Assembly: GCA_036756425.1 (NCBI GenBank)
Contig: DAIOLC010000004.1
Span: forward strand, 39,106 to 103,105
DNA length: 64,000 bases
Reading direction: 5' to 3'
From: UBA6115 sp012514225
GTDB lineage: Bacteria; Bacillota; Clostridia; Christensenellales; Aristaeellaceae
Of this stretch, positions 50,032-60,932 are shown in pieces. A program made the translations under genes and the position numbers. Numbering within the stretch: position 1 is the stretch's first letter; every line of letters starts with the position of its first letter. Below the pieces are notes generated by a model. It made no database searches, was not told where the DNA came from, and saw only the letters and a list, made by a program, of their open reading frames with translations.

Positions 50032-50907
50032 TCAATACTCCCAGTCCGTCTTCATGAACCGCCGCTGGACGAGCGTCACCACCATGATGATGGCGAAGAG
50101 CACCAGGGCGATGGTGGAGGCGTAGCCCATGTCCTTGTTGATGAAACCCAGGTTGTATACGTACAGCGTCAGCACCGTGGAGGCGTAGTTGGGCCCGCCG
50201 CGGTTGGCCAGGGTCTGGAACTGCACGAACATCTGAAAATGGGAAATCAGCGTCATGATGAGCACGAACACGAACGTGCGCTCAAGCAGCGGCAGGGTGA
50301 TGTGGAAAAAGCGCTGCCGGGCGTTGGCGCCGTCGATTTTGGCCGCGTCCTGGAAGGTGACGGGGATGGCGTCCAGGCCGGCGGAGAACAGCACGGTGTT
50401 GTAGCCGAAGTCCACCCAGAGGGTGAAAAGGATGAGCGCCCACATGACCACCTGCGCGTCGCCCAGGAAATTGACGGGCTTGCCGCCCAGGCTGGTGATG
50501 AGGTTGTTGAGCACCCCGGTACGCAGGTGGAAGATGCGGCTGCCCCACACCGCGGTGGAGCCGACCATGGGCGCGATGCAGGGCAGGAAAAACAGCATGC
50601 GGAAGAAGCTGCGGAGCTTATTGGAGGGAAGGCTAGAGACCAGCAGGGACAGCAGCAGGGTGAAGACGATGTTGAGGGCGACGGTGACGAACACGAACCA
50701 CAGCGTGTTGGTGAGCACCTTCAGGAACACCGGGTCGCGCGCCAGCTTGAGGTAGTTGTCCAGGCCGATGAAAGTGTTGGCGCTGCGCAGGGGGTTGTAG
50801 TCGAAAAAGGAGATGCCCAGCCCCAGCAGCAGCGGCAGGAACAGGAAGGCCAGCATCAGCAGGAACACCGGCACCAGCACCGCCGCGACGAAGCGGTTGT
50901 TTTTCAT
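50032..50907 (-). CDS. Carbohydrate ABC transporter permease (MalF family)
   Basis: A 291-residue permease with six hydrophobic helices; first helix AAVLVPVFLLMLAFLFLPLL and EAA-type loop FQDAAKIDGANARQRFFHIT. It pairs with the MalG-type permease and the binding protein encoded on either side. ATG at 50907 follows GGAAGGACG. Confidence 0.95.
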   Translation of the reverse strand: MKNNRFVAAVLVPVFLLMLAFLFLPLLLGLGISFFDYNPLRSANTFIGLDNYLKLARDPVFLKVLTNTLWFVFVTVALNIVFTLLLSLLVSSLPSNKLRSFFRMLFFLPCIAPMVGSTAVWGSRIFHLRTGVLNNLITSLGGKPVNFLGDAQVVMWALILFTLWVDFGYNTVLFSAGLDAIPVTFQDAAKIDGANARQRFFHITLPLLERTFVFVLIMTLISHFQMFVQFQTLANRGGPNYASTVLTLYVYNLGFINKDMGYASTIALVLFAIIMVVTLVQRRFMKTDWEY

Positions 50908-50956
50908 CAGCGCGTCCTTCCCCGGCCGGACGGGCGGGGGCCCGGGGCCGGAAATA

Positions 50957-50984
50957 CCGCCGGGCGGGCCCAGCCGCCCGGCGG
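50957..50984 (-). terminator. Hairpin after the CUT1 sugar-binding protein gene
   Basis: A perfect 11-base-pair stem CCGCCGGGCGG / CCGCCCGGCGG with a 6-base loop, 9 bases after the binding-protein stop, within the operon. It has the same position as the hairpins at 19262 and 60896. Confidence 0.65.
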
Positions 50985-50992
50985 CCGTCGGG

Positions 50993-52270
50993 TTATTTGC
51001 CGAAGAGGTCGGCGTTGAGCTTCTTCTCCAGCGCCGCCAGGGCGTCGGCCACGGTGGCGTAGGTGTCCGTGGTGGTCAGCTCGATGAAGGTGTTGTTGAT
51101 GTTCTCCTTGAACACGTCGGTGTTGAAGTAACCCAGGTACTGGCCCTCGGGCAGGATGTCGATGAGGGGCTTCACGTGGGGCATGGCGGCCAGGTAGGCC
51201 TCGTTGTCCAGCAGGGACTTGCGCGCTGGCAACATGCCGCAGGCGATGAGGTGGGGGATGATGTTCTCTTCCTGCGTCATGAAGGCGATGAACTCCCAGG
51301 CCGCCTCCTGGTTGGGGCTGGCGGAGGACACGGCGAGGCCCCAGCCGGTCTCGGCCGCGAAGGCCACCTTGTCGCCGTACCAGGGCATGGGGATGTAGTC
51401 GATGTCCGTGCCCAGCTGCAGGCCGTAGATTTCGCTCAGCTCGGAGAGCACCCAGGGGCCGCGGGCGACCATCAGGCCGCGGCCTTCGGCTAGGTTGTAA
51501 TGGCCTTCGTTGTCGCCGCCGCCCACCAGGGGGTCGACGTTGGTGATGGGCGTGGTCTTCACGTAGCTGACCAGGTCCTCCATCGCCTTCACGGCCTCGG
51601 GGGAGGTCAGGTTCAGGGTGCCGTCCTCGCGCAGGTAGCTGCCGCCGGAGGACAGGATCATGGAAATCCAGGTGTACATCACGTTGTCCCAGGTGACGAA
51701 GTCGAAGCCCTTCATGTTCATCAGGGCGCCGTCGGACTCGGAGTGCGCCTGGGCGATGCGGATCATGTCGTCCCAGGTGGTGGGGTAGGCCTCGCCGTAT
51801 TGCTCAAAGAGGGTCTTGGAGACCAGCAGGCCGCCGGACTCGATGTTGAACTCCAGCGGGACGCCGTAGTACTTGCCTTCCCAGGTGAAGGTGCCGTAGG
51901 TGGGCGCCATGTAGTCTTCCTCGATCTGTTTGGCCAGCTCCGGGGAAACTTCGGCCAGCGCGCCGGTGGGCGCGAAGTCGGCGGCCCAGCCGCCCCAGAT
52001 TTCGTAGATGTCCGCGCCGCCTTCCTTGGCGATGAGGGAGGTCTGGGTCTTGGCCTGGAAGTCGTCGTAGGGGAAGAACTCCGTCTTCACCTCGATGCGG
52101 TCCTGGGAGGCGTTGAAGCGGGCGACGATGTCGTTGTGGGACTTGTTCCAGCCTTCGTTCTGGTGCGCCCAGTATTTCAGCACGATTTTCTCCTGGGCGA
52201 GCGCGGGGGCGGCAAGCGCGGGCAGCAGCAGCGCCAGAACGAGGAGCAGGGCCAGGAAACGTCTGTTCAT
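50993..52270 (-). CDS. Carbohydrate ABC transporter substrate-binding protein (CUT1 family)
   Basis: A 425-residue extracellular solute-binding protein of the oligosaccharide type. A signal peptide covers about residues 1-25 (MNRRFLALLLVLALLLPALA, cleavage near APALAQE); no lipobox Cys is seen. Then KYWAHQNEGWNKSHNDIVARFN, ADIYEIWGG, and GWGLAVSSASPNQEAAWEFI with the EAAWEF helix typical of the family. The sugar is probably released or processed by the GH4 enzyme encoded just upstream. ATG at 52270 follows AGGAGG. Confidence 0.94.
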   Translation of the reverse strand: MNRRFLALLLVLALLLPALAAPALAQEKIVLKYWAHQNEGWNKSHNDIVARFNASQDRIEVKTEFFPYDDFQAKTQTSLIAKEGGADIYEIWGGWAADFAPTGALAEVSPELAKQIEEDYMAPTYGTFTWEGKYYGVPLEFNIESGGLLVSKTLFEQYGEAYPTTWDDMIRIAQAHSESDGALMNMKGFDFVTWDNVMYTWISMILSSGGSYLREDGTLNLTSPEAVKAMEDLVSYVKTTPITNVDPLVGGGDNEGHYNLAEGRGLMVARGPWVLSELSEIYGLQLGTDIDYIPMPWYGDKVAFAAETGWGLAVSSASPNQEAAWEFIAFMTQEENIIPHLIACGMLPARKSLLDNEAYLAAMPHVKPLIDILPEGQYLGYFNTDVFKENINNTFIELTTTDTYATVADALAALEKKLNADLFGK

Positions 52271-52292
52271 TGCGAAATCCTCCTGTTTTTTT

Positions 52293-53621
52293 TTAAACCC
52301 TCAGGGATTTAAAATACTGCAGATAGTTCTTGTTCCTTTCGAACATTTCGTTGGTCATGTCGCGGATTTCCTGCAGGCTCAGCACGCTGGCCGTCAGGGG
52401 GTCAAAGCAGATGGCGTGGTAGATCATCTCCGGGTCGCCGGCCAGGAAGCCCTTGACCGCCAGCTCCTCGCAGCGGGAGAGAGTGTTGACCAGGATGGCG
52501 ATGTGGTCGGGCAGCGGGTCCACATGGATGGGCTGGATGCCCGCGCGGGAAGCGATGACGGGCACCTCCACGCAGGCGCCTTCGGGCAGGTTGTCCACTA
52601 GGCCGAAGTTGCGCAGGTTGCCGTTGAAGAGGAAGGGCGTGTGGTCGCCGAAGAGGGCGTTGAAGATGTTGGAGGCATATTCCCCGCCGCGGGAGAGGTC
52701 CTTGTTCGGGTCGTTCAGCCACTGCTTGAACTCGTCCTCCCAGGTGTGCTCGCGGCCCAGGTATTCCTTCAAAAGGTAGGCGTGCTCGCCCGGGTTCCAC
52801 TCGGTGCCGTGGGTGCAGTATTTCTCGATGAGGTCGGGGCGCTTGCGGAACCAGTAGAGGTATTCGGAGTTGTGTCCGGAGGACTCGGTGCAATAGTAGC
52901 CGAAAGCCTTGAAGAGCTCGTTACGCACCGGCTCGGCGTTGGCCACTTCGGGCTTTTTCATCGCCTCGCGCAGCAGGGGATAGGCGTCCTTCCCGTTCCA
53001 CTTGTACTCCAGGAAGTAGGCCTGGTGGTTGATGCCCGCGCAGGTGTAGGTGATTTCCTCAAGCGGCGCCCCGATGAAGCCGGCCAGCAGCTCTGCGGTG
53101 CCCTGGACGCTGTGGCAAAGGCCCGTCACCTTCGCCTTGGTCTCGCTCTGCAGGACGCGTACCAGCATGGCCATGGGGTTGGTGTAGTTGAGCACGATGG
53201 CCTCCGGGCACACCTTTTCCACCATCCGGCAGATGTCCAGGAGGACCGGCGCGGTGCGCAGGAAGCGGAAGATGCCCGAGGGGCCGCGGGTGTCGCCCAC
53301 GCAGATATCCACGCCGAAACGCTCGGGGATTTCGATGTCGTGGCGCCACACGTCCACCCCGCCCTGCAGCACGGTGATGAGCACGCCGTCGGCGCCTTCC
53401 AGCGCGGTTTTCAGGTCGGCGGTGGCGGAGACCGTCGCCGGGTAGTTGCCGGCCTTGAAGATGGACTCCACGCCCTGGCGGGCGTAGTCCAGGCGCTTGG
53501 GGTTGATGTCCATCAGGCAGATGTGTGCGTCCCGGAAGGCCGGGAAGGTCATGATGTCCGTGACCAGGCCGCGGGTGAACTCCAGCGAGCCCGCGCCGAT
53601 GAAGGTGATTTTCTTTGCCAT
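52293..53621 (-). CDS. Glycoside hydrolase family 4 (alpha-galactosidase/alpha-glucuronidase-like)
   Basis: A 442-residue NAD+- and Mn2+-dependent glycosidase of GH4. Seen: the NAD loop FIGAGSLEFTRGLVTDI, DINPKRLDYAR, VLNYTNPMAM, the metal Cys in LCHSVQGTAELLAG, and INHQAYFLEYKWNG with the metal His. The CHSVQ form is typical of MelA-like alpha-galactosidases and related alpha-glucuronidases rather than 6-phospho-glucosidases, which usually read CNxP. GH4 enzymes cleave by oxidation-elimination and act inside the cell, matching import of a di- or oligosaccharide by the adjacent CUT1 system. ATG at 53621 follows GGAGCGAGG. Confidence 0.93.
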   Translation of the reverse strand: MAKKITFIGAGSLEFTRGLVTDIMTFPAFRDAHICLMDINPKRLDYARQGVESIFKAGNYPATVSATADLKTALEGADGVLITVLQGGVDVWRHDIEIPERFGVDICVGDTRGPSGIFRFLRTAPVLLDICRMVEKVCPEAIVLNYTNPMAMLVRVLQSETKAKVTGLCHSVQGTAELLAGFIGAPLEEITYTCAGINHQAYFLEYKWNGKDAYPLLREAMKKPEVANAEPVRNELFKAFGYYCTESSGHNSEYLYWFRKRPDLIEKYCTHGTEWNPGEHAYLLKEYLGREHTWEDEFKQWLNDPNKDLSRGGEYASNIFNALFGDHTPFLFNGNLRNFGLVDNLPEGACVEVPVIASRAGIQPIHVDPLPDHIAILVNTLSRCEELAVKGFLAGDPEMIYHAICFDPLTASVLSLQEIRDMTNEMFERNKNYLQYFKSLRV

Positions 53622-53690
53622 GCCTCGCTCCTTTGGTCCGGCTGTGCCGGCGGTTCGATGGAAAGGGAAGTGCGCCCAAAGGCGCGGCGC

Positions 53691-55070
53691 TTACAGCGCG
53701 ACGACCTCCATGCCCGTCAGGCGGGCGAAGTCGACAAGCTGGTCGTAGAGGTGGGCGCCGTAACCCAGGCAGCCGTACTCGTTGTCCCAGTTTTCCATCA
53801 GCTGGTCCACGTCGCAGTGCACCTTCAGGAAGGCGTGGGGCCAGAAGGGGATGCCGCATTCCTGGCGGCGGGCCTCGATTTCGCCGTCGCCCGGCTCGAA
53901 CACCGTGCAGCGCGCGACGACCAGGCGGAACTTGCCGTCCTGGCGGCTGACGCGGCCCAGAACCCCTTCCCCGGCCTTGCACACCAGGCTCACGGACAGG
54001 CCGCCGGCGGCGCCCTCCGTGGCGATGCCGTGCTGGGCGAAGCGCGCGCCGTGGCGGTTGGCCAGGGAGGGCGGGACGGCGCCGTCGCCGATGATCTTGA
54101 TTTCCCGGGCTTCCTTGTCCAGGCACTGCAGGTCGCCGTAGTAGGTGGGCTCGGGGCTCAGGTAGGTGATGAGGATGCTGGTGAGGACGGTGTTGAAGTC
54201 CGACAGCGTCGAGGTGGGCACCCCGGCGTCGAGCATCATGGACTGGGCGAAGCAGGTGGCGGTGTAGTCGTCCGCCAGGCCGGGGAAGGACTGGATGGTG
54301 TAGTAGCTGAAACCGTGCTTCCCGACGAGCTTCTTCAGCGCCAGGTACAGCCGCACCGAGCGCTCCGTCATGGCGTTGCGCTCCGGCTTCTCCACGAAGG
54401 TGCGCCCGATGAGCTCGAAGGCCTCGCCCACCTCCTGGTCCGGGATGTCCTTGGCGGCCTGCACCAGCTCGGTGGTGTCGCGGGAATCGATGTCGATGCC
54501 GAAGGTCTTCATCCACTGGGAGGGGTCGGCCACGCCGCAGGTCTGGCCCATGCCCCGGCCGCCGAAGGCGCCCAGGGTGGTCATCTGCAGGCGGTTCTTG
54601 ACCGCGGAGGCCTGTGCGTAGCTGACGATTTTGGCCAGCTCCCGGGGGTCTTCCGCCGCGCCGTACACGAAGCGGTGGGGGATGCCGATTTCCTTGAGGG
54701 CGGCCTTGAGCACCAGCCCGCCCACGGGGCGCCAGCCCTGGGAACCCGGGTAGGTCCACACCACGATGCCCTTGCCGGTCTTGGCGAACTCGCGCAGGGC
54801 GGCAATCATGTTGGAGGCCCAGACCCAGGTGCCGGAGAACAGCACCAGGCAGTCCACGCCGTCGTCCTTGGCCAGGGGAAGAATGACTTTCTTCGCCTCC
54901 TCCTTGGTGGCGACGACGAGGTCGTTGGAGACGACCTCCAGCCCCGCGCCTTCCAGCGCCTTTTTGGAGCGTTCGATGACGCCCGCGTCGATGAACAGGT
55001 CCCCCGAGGGATCCTTCAGCCCGTCCTTGTGCACGCCGTAGACCACGAAACCAACCTTTGCCCGAATCAC
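53691..55070 (-). CDS. L-fucose/L-arabinose isomerase superfamily protein
   Basis: A 459-residue protein of the FucI/AraA-like superfamily. Seen: GVDCLVLFSGTWVWASNMIA, TTLGAFGGRGMGQTCGVADP, FVEKPERNAMTERSVRLYL, IQSFPGLADDYTATCFAQSM, and a C-terminal His-containing FLKVHCDVDQLM. The superfamily interconverts aldoses and ketoses with a metal ion; this member is not a standard FucI or AraA, so the sugar is unknown. The start is GTG at 55070, 7 bases after AGGAGG; the next ATG upstream is out of frame. It is the first gene of the GH4/CUT1 operon, 122 bases after galM of the preceding unit. Confidence 0.82.
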   Translation of the reverse strand: MIRAKVGFVVYGVHKDGLKDPSGDLFIDAGVIERSKKALEGAGLEVVSNDLVVATKEEAKKVILPLAKDDGVDCLVLFSGTWVWASNMIAALREFAKTGKGIVVWTYPGSQGWRPVGGLVLKAALKEIGIPHRFVYGAAEDPRELAKIVSYAQASAVKNRLQMTTLGAFGGRGMGQTCGVADPSQWMKTFGIDIDSRDTTELVQAAKDIPDQEVGEAFELIGRTFVEKPERNAMTERSVRLYLALKKLVGKHGFSYYTIQSFPGLADDYTATCFAQSMMLDAGVPTSTLSDFNTVLTSILITYLSPEPTYYGDLQCLDKEAREIKIIGDGAVPPSLANRHGARFAQHGIATEGAAGGLSVSLVCKAGEGVLGRVSRQDGKFRLVVARCTVFEPGDGEIEARRQECGIPFWPHAFLKVHCDVDQLMENWDNEYGCLGYGAHLYDQLVDFARLTGMEVVAL

Positions 55071-55192
55071 GACATTTCCTCCTTGCAAATTGTTGTTCAC
55101 GCCGTTCCGGCGCCCGGGCGGGCGGCCGGTGGCGAAGAAATCAGGTGGATGGGAAGCGGGATGGAGCCGCCGGCTGATCGGGGATTGCCAAC

Positions 55193-56239
55193 CTACAGCC
55201 GCTCCAGCCGGTATTCTGTCGCCGCCTGGTAGACCTCCCCCGCCGCCTTCACCACGCGGGCGCGGTGGGCGGGGAAGTTGACGGCGTTGGGCGGCTGCCC
55301 TGTCTCCAGGCAGACGCCGAAGTTCGGCCCGTAGGCGGCGCCGGCCTTGCCGCGCGTGCCCGGGGCGATGAAGTTGCCGGTGTAGACCATCAGGCCGTCC
55401 GCGTCCGAGAAACAGGCCAGCCTCAGCCCGTCCTTCGGGCTCAAGAGCTCAGCCATCTCCCGGAAGCCCGCGCCGCGGACGGAGAAAAAATGGTCGACGC
55501 CGCCGGCGGAACGGATTTCCGGGTGCTCCAGCCGGGAGACGGCGTCCCCGATTACCGCGCCTTCCCGGAAGTCCAGCGGCGTGCCGGCGACGCCCAGGAA
55601 GCGGCCGGTGACCAGGGGGTCGATTCCGCAATTGGTTTCCGCGTAGAAGTCGGCGTTGAGGCGAAGCATGTGCCCCCGGCAGTCCGTCTTGGCGCCGGAG
55701 AGGTTGAAGTAGGTGTGGTTGGTGAAGCTCAGGGCGGTCTCCCGGGTGCAACTGGCGGCGTATTCCAGCCGCAGGGCGCGCCCCGGCAGCAGCCGGTAGG
55801 CCAGCCGCGCGGTCAGGGTGCCCGGGAAGCCGTCCGGCTCCTCCGGGAAGACGCCGGTGAAGGCCACGCCGTCCTCCAGGATGTCCGCCTCCCACAGCCG
55901 GCTGTGAAAGCCGCCGGGGCCGCTGTGCATGCTGTCCGGCCCGGCGTTGCGGGGCAGGCGGACCGTCCGCCCGCCCACTTCGCAGCTCCCCCCGGCCATC
56001 CGGTCGGCGACCGGACCGATGGAGGCGCCGAAAAAGCTTTCGCCCTCCAGGTACTCCTTCAGGCTGTCGTAACCCAGGACAAGGTCCGAAAGGCCGCCCG
56101 GCGCGTCCTCCGTGACCAGGGACTGCAGCAGGGCGCCGTAGTTGGACACCGCCGCCCGCAGGCCCTCTCCCTGCAGGACGTAGAGGCTGACGTCCTGCCC
56201 CAGATGGCTGCCCCAGGGCGTCCTGGATACGCGGACCAT
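55193..56239 (-). CDS. galM: Aldose 1-epimerase (galactose mutarotase)
   Basis: A 348-residue cytosolic mutarotase that equilibrates alpha and beta anomers. Catalytic residues are visible: first His region MHSGPGGFHSRLWE, the acid His in SFTNHTYFNLSG, and the base Glu in FGVCLETGQPPNAVNFP. The substrate loop is GPVADRMAGG. The start ATG overlaps the PfkB stop by one base (56239). It ends the ROK/Ggu operon and probably prepares the imported or released sugar for isomerase or kinase. Confidence 0.95.
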   Translation of the reverse strand: MVRVSRTPWGSHLGQDVSLYVLQGEGLRAAVSNYGALLQSLVTEDAPGGLSDLVLGYDSLKEYLEGESFFGASIGPVADRMAGGSCEVGGRTVRLPRNAGPDSMHSGPGGFHSRLWEADILEDGVAFTGVFPEEPDGFPGTLTARLAYRLLPGRALRLEYAASCTRETALSFTNHTYFNLSGAKTDCRGHMLRLNADFYAETNCGIDPLVTGRFLGVAGTPLDFREGAVIGDAVSRLEHPEIRSAGGVDHFFSVRGAGFREMAELLSPKDGLRLACFSDADGLMVYTGNFIAPGTRGKAGAAYGPNFGVCLETGQPPNAVNFPAHRARVVKAAGEVYQAATEYRLERL

Positions 56240-57246
56240 CAGGCGGCACCTCCTTTTTCAAGCAGTTCCCCTAGCGCGGCCATCGCCAGCTCCCGTCCGA
56301 TGTGCGGGGCGATGGTGTCCAGGGAGGTGACGGACTCCGCCGCCAGTCGGCTGCCCAGGTGGGCGGCGAGGGGGCCGGTTTCCGCCATGAAGGGCAGGCC
56401 CAGCGCCATCCCGCACAGGGTGCCCGCCAGGAAGGCGTCCCCCGCGCCGCCGGTGGCGGCGGCCTTGACGGCGACCGCGGGCACGTGCCGCGCCCTGTCC
56501 CCCTGGCAGACCCAGCTGCCCCGGCTGCCGAAGGTGACGGCCAGCCCGATGCCCGGGTTCCGCCCGCGCAGGGCCTCGTGGCAGGCCCGCGCCAGGCGCT
56601 CCGGTTCCTGGGGGGGCTCTGTGACGAAGGCGGCGGCTTCGTCCTGGTTTAAGAAGAGCCAGTCGGTGTTTTCCACGCCGCCGCCCGCGCGGAAGGCCTC
56701 CGCCTCGTCCAGCAGGCAGGAGGCGGCGCGGCGCGCGCCCCGCTCCCCCGCGCCTTTCAGCAGCGCCAGGCGTGCCGGAACGGGCACCTCTGGCGCGGCG
56801 ACGACGCAGGTGGTTTGGCCGACCCGCTCCCCCAGTGCGGCCAGCGCGGCCGCGACGTCCCCCGGGGTCACCGTGCTGCTGGCGCTTTGGGCCGTGGTGA
56901 CGTTGCAGATGGCCGAGTCCGGGTACTGCAGGCATACGGCGTACATCGTGGGCAGGTCGGATTCGCGCACGAAGGCGGTGTCGATGCCCGCGCCCCGCAT
57001 CATGGCCAGAAGCTCCCGGCCCGCGGCGTCCCGCCCCACGGCGCCCACGGCGTGGACGCTTGATTGCGGGGAGAGGACGCGCGACACGTAGTGCAGGATG
57101 ATGTGCTGCTTACAGTAGTCCTTGGCGTCGCTGAGCGCCGCCAGCCGCGTCTCGTGCCGGCTCAGGGGCCGGTTGTCGTCCATCAGGAAGATGATGCCCG
57201 ACCCGATGCCCCCGGTGCCGACGAAGCGGTCAAACAGCGGCGCCAT
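56239..57246 (-). CDS. PfkB/ribokinase-family carbohydrate kinase
   Basis: A 335-residue sugar kinase. The family's C-terminal signature is present as AAATGGAGDAFLAGTL: the catalytic base Asp of GAGD is kept, but the first Asp of the usual DTxGAGD is Ala. The N-terminal motif GTGGIGSGIIF and NQDEAAAFV are also typical. The N-terminal part GSGIIFLMDDNRPLSRHETRLA is unusual for ribokinases. It overlaps the NagB-like gene by 17 bases and galM by one. It probably phosphorylates the sugar or keto-sugar made by its operon partners; which one is open. Confidence 0.85.
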   Translation of the reverse strand: MAPLFDRFVGTGGIGSGIIFLMDDNRPLSRHETRLAALSDAKDYCKQHIILHYVSRVLSPQSSVHAVGAVGRDAAGRELLAMMRGAGIDTAFVRESDLPTMYAVCLQYPDSAICNVTTAQSASSTVTPGDVAAALAALGERVGQTTCVVAAPEVPVPARLALLKGAGERGARRAASCLLDEAEAFRAGGGVENTDWLFLNQDEAAAFVTEPPQEPERLARACHEALRGRNPGIGLAVTFGSRGSWVCQGDRARHVPAVAVKAAATGGAGDAFLAGTLCGMALGLPFMAETGPLAAHLGSRLAAESVTSLDTIAPHIGRELAMAALGELLEKGGAA

Positions 57247-58135
57247 CGTCGTTGACCCCGGAGAACTTCCACTGGGGGTTCAGGGAGAAGGGATGGCGGG
57301 CGGTGTCCAGGGTGGCGGTCAGCATCGCGTCCGGATGCTCCTGCAAGAGGGTCATGGGGTATTCCGGGTCCGGCGGGGAGAAGAGCCCCACGCGCAGCGC
57401 CGTCTGCTTCCAGGCGCCGGTGTCGGAGAACAGGCGCACCTTTTTGGCGCCCAGGCATTCCAGGAGCCCCAGCGTGACCGACATTGGTGGCACGAACTGG
57501 TAGGCGGTGCCGTAGACCCGCTGCGCCAGGGCCAGGACGGTGTCCTCGTTGTTGTACTGCAGGCGGATGGAGGAACCGCGCAGCTGCTCCAGGGTGGCGG
57601 GGCTGTAGGGCATCCGGCGCGCCTGGTTGTAGGCGACGTGCCCGTCCTGGCCCCAGCCGCCGTAGGTCACGTCCACGGGCAGCCGGTGGATTTCCGCACG
57701 GATTTCCTCCATCGTCCCCGGCGACAGGAAGTGGCGCTGTGCCGGGGGCACGGCCAGCTCGGGCCGGATGCCGCCGTAGAAGTGCCTTTCCATGGAGGAG
57801 CGGAAGTTGTAGGGGTCCTCCGGGTGCAGCAGCCTGCCCTCCCAGTCGAGGCACTCGTCCATGTGGAAGACGTGCAGGTTTTTGAGGCTGACCCCGCGGG
57901 AATTGACGAGCGTCTCGAAGGGCTTGTACCAGCAGCTGGGGCCGCAGGGGATGATGGCGCGCAGCGCGCGCCCTTCCCGGTTGGCCGCCTCGATGTCATC
58001 GACCAGCTCCTCCGCCATCAGCCGGCCCATGGCCGCGGAATCGGCGGCCAGGCGGAAGGGGACCTTCAGCTCCGGGTGCCCTTCCAGCTTTTCCGCCGGC
58101 ACGGCGCACCAGGCGTACAGCTTTTTCAAGTCCAT
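57230..58135 (-). CDS. NagB-fold glucosamine-6-phosphate isomerase-like protein
   Basis: A 301-residue protein related to glucosamine-6-phosphate deaminase/6-phosphogluconolactonase but diverged and longer than the nagB product at 7652. Seen: IIPCGPSCWYKPFETLVN, VFHMDECLDWEGR with the catalytic Asp region, GGWGQDGHVAYNQ in place of GIGxxGHIxFNEP, and TLGLLECLGAKKV. The family motif is therefore kept in altered form (DGHVAYN). It may act on a different sugar phosphate supplied by the Ggu transporter and kinase. It starts 21 bases after gguB and overlaps the kinase gene by 17. Confidence 0.85.
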   Translation of the reverse strand: MDLKKLYAWCAVPAEKLEGHPELKVPFRLAADSAAMGRLMAEELVDDIEAANREGRALRAIIPCGPSCWYKPFETLVNSRGVSLKNLHVFHMDECLDWEGRLLHPEDPYNFRSSMERHFYGGIRPELAVPPAQRHFLSPGTMEEIRAEIHRLPVDVTYGGWGQDGHVAYNQARRMPYSPATLEQLRGSSIRLQYNNEDTVLALAQRVYGTAYQFVPPMSVTLGLLECLGAKKVRLFSDTGAWKQTALRVGLFSPPDPEYPMTLLQEHPDAMLTATLDTARHPFSLNPQWKFSGVNDDGAAV

Positions 58136-58156
58136 CGGCTTCCCCTTTCCCGCGCC

Positions 58157-59328
58157 TCAGATGGAGGAGCGCTGGCGGTTTTTGAAGTACATGTCGAAGG
58201 CGACGGCGACCAGCACGACCAGGCCCTTGATGGCGGCCTGCCAGTCGATGGACACGCCCAGCAGGGACATGCCGTTGTTGAGCACGCCCATGATGAGCGC
58301 GCCAACCAGCACGCCGAACACCGTGCCCGAGCCGCCGGAGATGGAGGCCCCGCCCAGGAAGCAGGCGGCGATGGCGTCGGTCTCGTAGCCCACGCCGGCC
58401 TTGGGCGTGGCCGCGTTGAGCCGCGCGGTGACCAGGATGGCCGCCACCGTCGCCATCAGCGCGGAAATCACGTACACGGTGAACATCAGCCGCGCGGTGT
58501 TGATGCCGGAGAGCTTGGCGGCCTTGATGTTGCCGCCCATCGCGTAGAGGTGGCGCCCGAAGACGGATTTCTTGGTAATGAAGGAGAACAGCAGGATGAG
58601 GCCGACCAGCAGCAGCATCGCGAAGGAGATGCCCTTGTAGCCCGCCAGGCGCCAGGCCAGGAGGTTGACGAACAGCGCGACCAGGATGATTTTCAGCGCC
58701 AGCTGGGCGGGGGTGGAGGTGGGCAGGCCCAGCTTCCGGTTGCGGAAGTGGAAGAACAGCACCACCCCGACGAACACCAGGGTACCCGCGGCGCCGATGA
58801 GGATGGACAGCAGGTGGACCCCGGAGCCGCCTGCGACGTCCGTGAAAAAGCCGGTGGCCAGGAACTGGAAGGGCTCCGGGAAGGGCCCGATGGAGCGGCC
58901 GTCGAGGATGACCTGGGCCAGGCCGCGGAAGAGCAGGCTGCCCGCCAGGGTCGTAATCCAGGGATGCACCTTGACCACCGCGATCCAGAAGCCCTGCCAG
59001 GCGCCCACCAGCAGGCCCGCGCCCAGGACGATGAGCACCGCCGGCAGCGTGGACATGCGCAGGTCCACCATCAGCACCCCGCAGATGGCGCCGGTGAAGG
59101 CGACCACCGCGCCGACGGACAGGTCGATGTTGCCGCCGGTCAGGATGCACAGCAGCATGCCCATGCCCAGCACGAACACGTACATGTTCTGGTGCAGGAG
59201 GTTGCTGATGTTCAGGGGCCGCAGCATCGTGCCCCCGGTGACGAACTGCAGGACCAGGACCAGCACCACCAGGGCGACGCCCATGGTGTACTGGCGCAGG
59301 TTGGATTGGGCGGCCTTCCTCAGACTGT

Positions 59329-59332
<4 letters not shown>
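58157..59332 (-). CDS. gguB: Multiple monosaccharide ABC transporter permease (GguB/MmsB)
   Basis: A 391-residue permease with about 10 hydrophobic helices. GMGMLLCILTGGNIDLSVGAV near residue 56 and GGNIKAAKLSGINT are as in xylose/galactose permeases of the GguB type, which are longer than RbsC; the end is FLGGASISGGSGTVFGVLVG. The ATG overlaps the ATPase stop by 4 bases (59329-59332). It forms an importer with the ATPase and binding protein upstream. Confidence 0.93.
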
Positions 59333-60876
<1,544 letters not shown>

Positions 60877-60895
60877 GGGCGCCTCCTTTTGGGAG

Positions 60896-60920
60896 GGGGG
60901 CGCGGCGGCGCCGCGCCCCC
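60896..60920 (-). terminator. Hairpin after the ChvE-like binding-protein gene
   Basis: A 10-base-pair stem GGGGGCGCGG / CCGCGCCCCC with a 5-base loop, 13 bases after the binding-protein stop, inside the operon. It is the third such hairpin following a sugar-binding gene in this window. Confidence 0.65.
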
Positions 60921-60932
60921 GGGTTGGAAGGG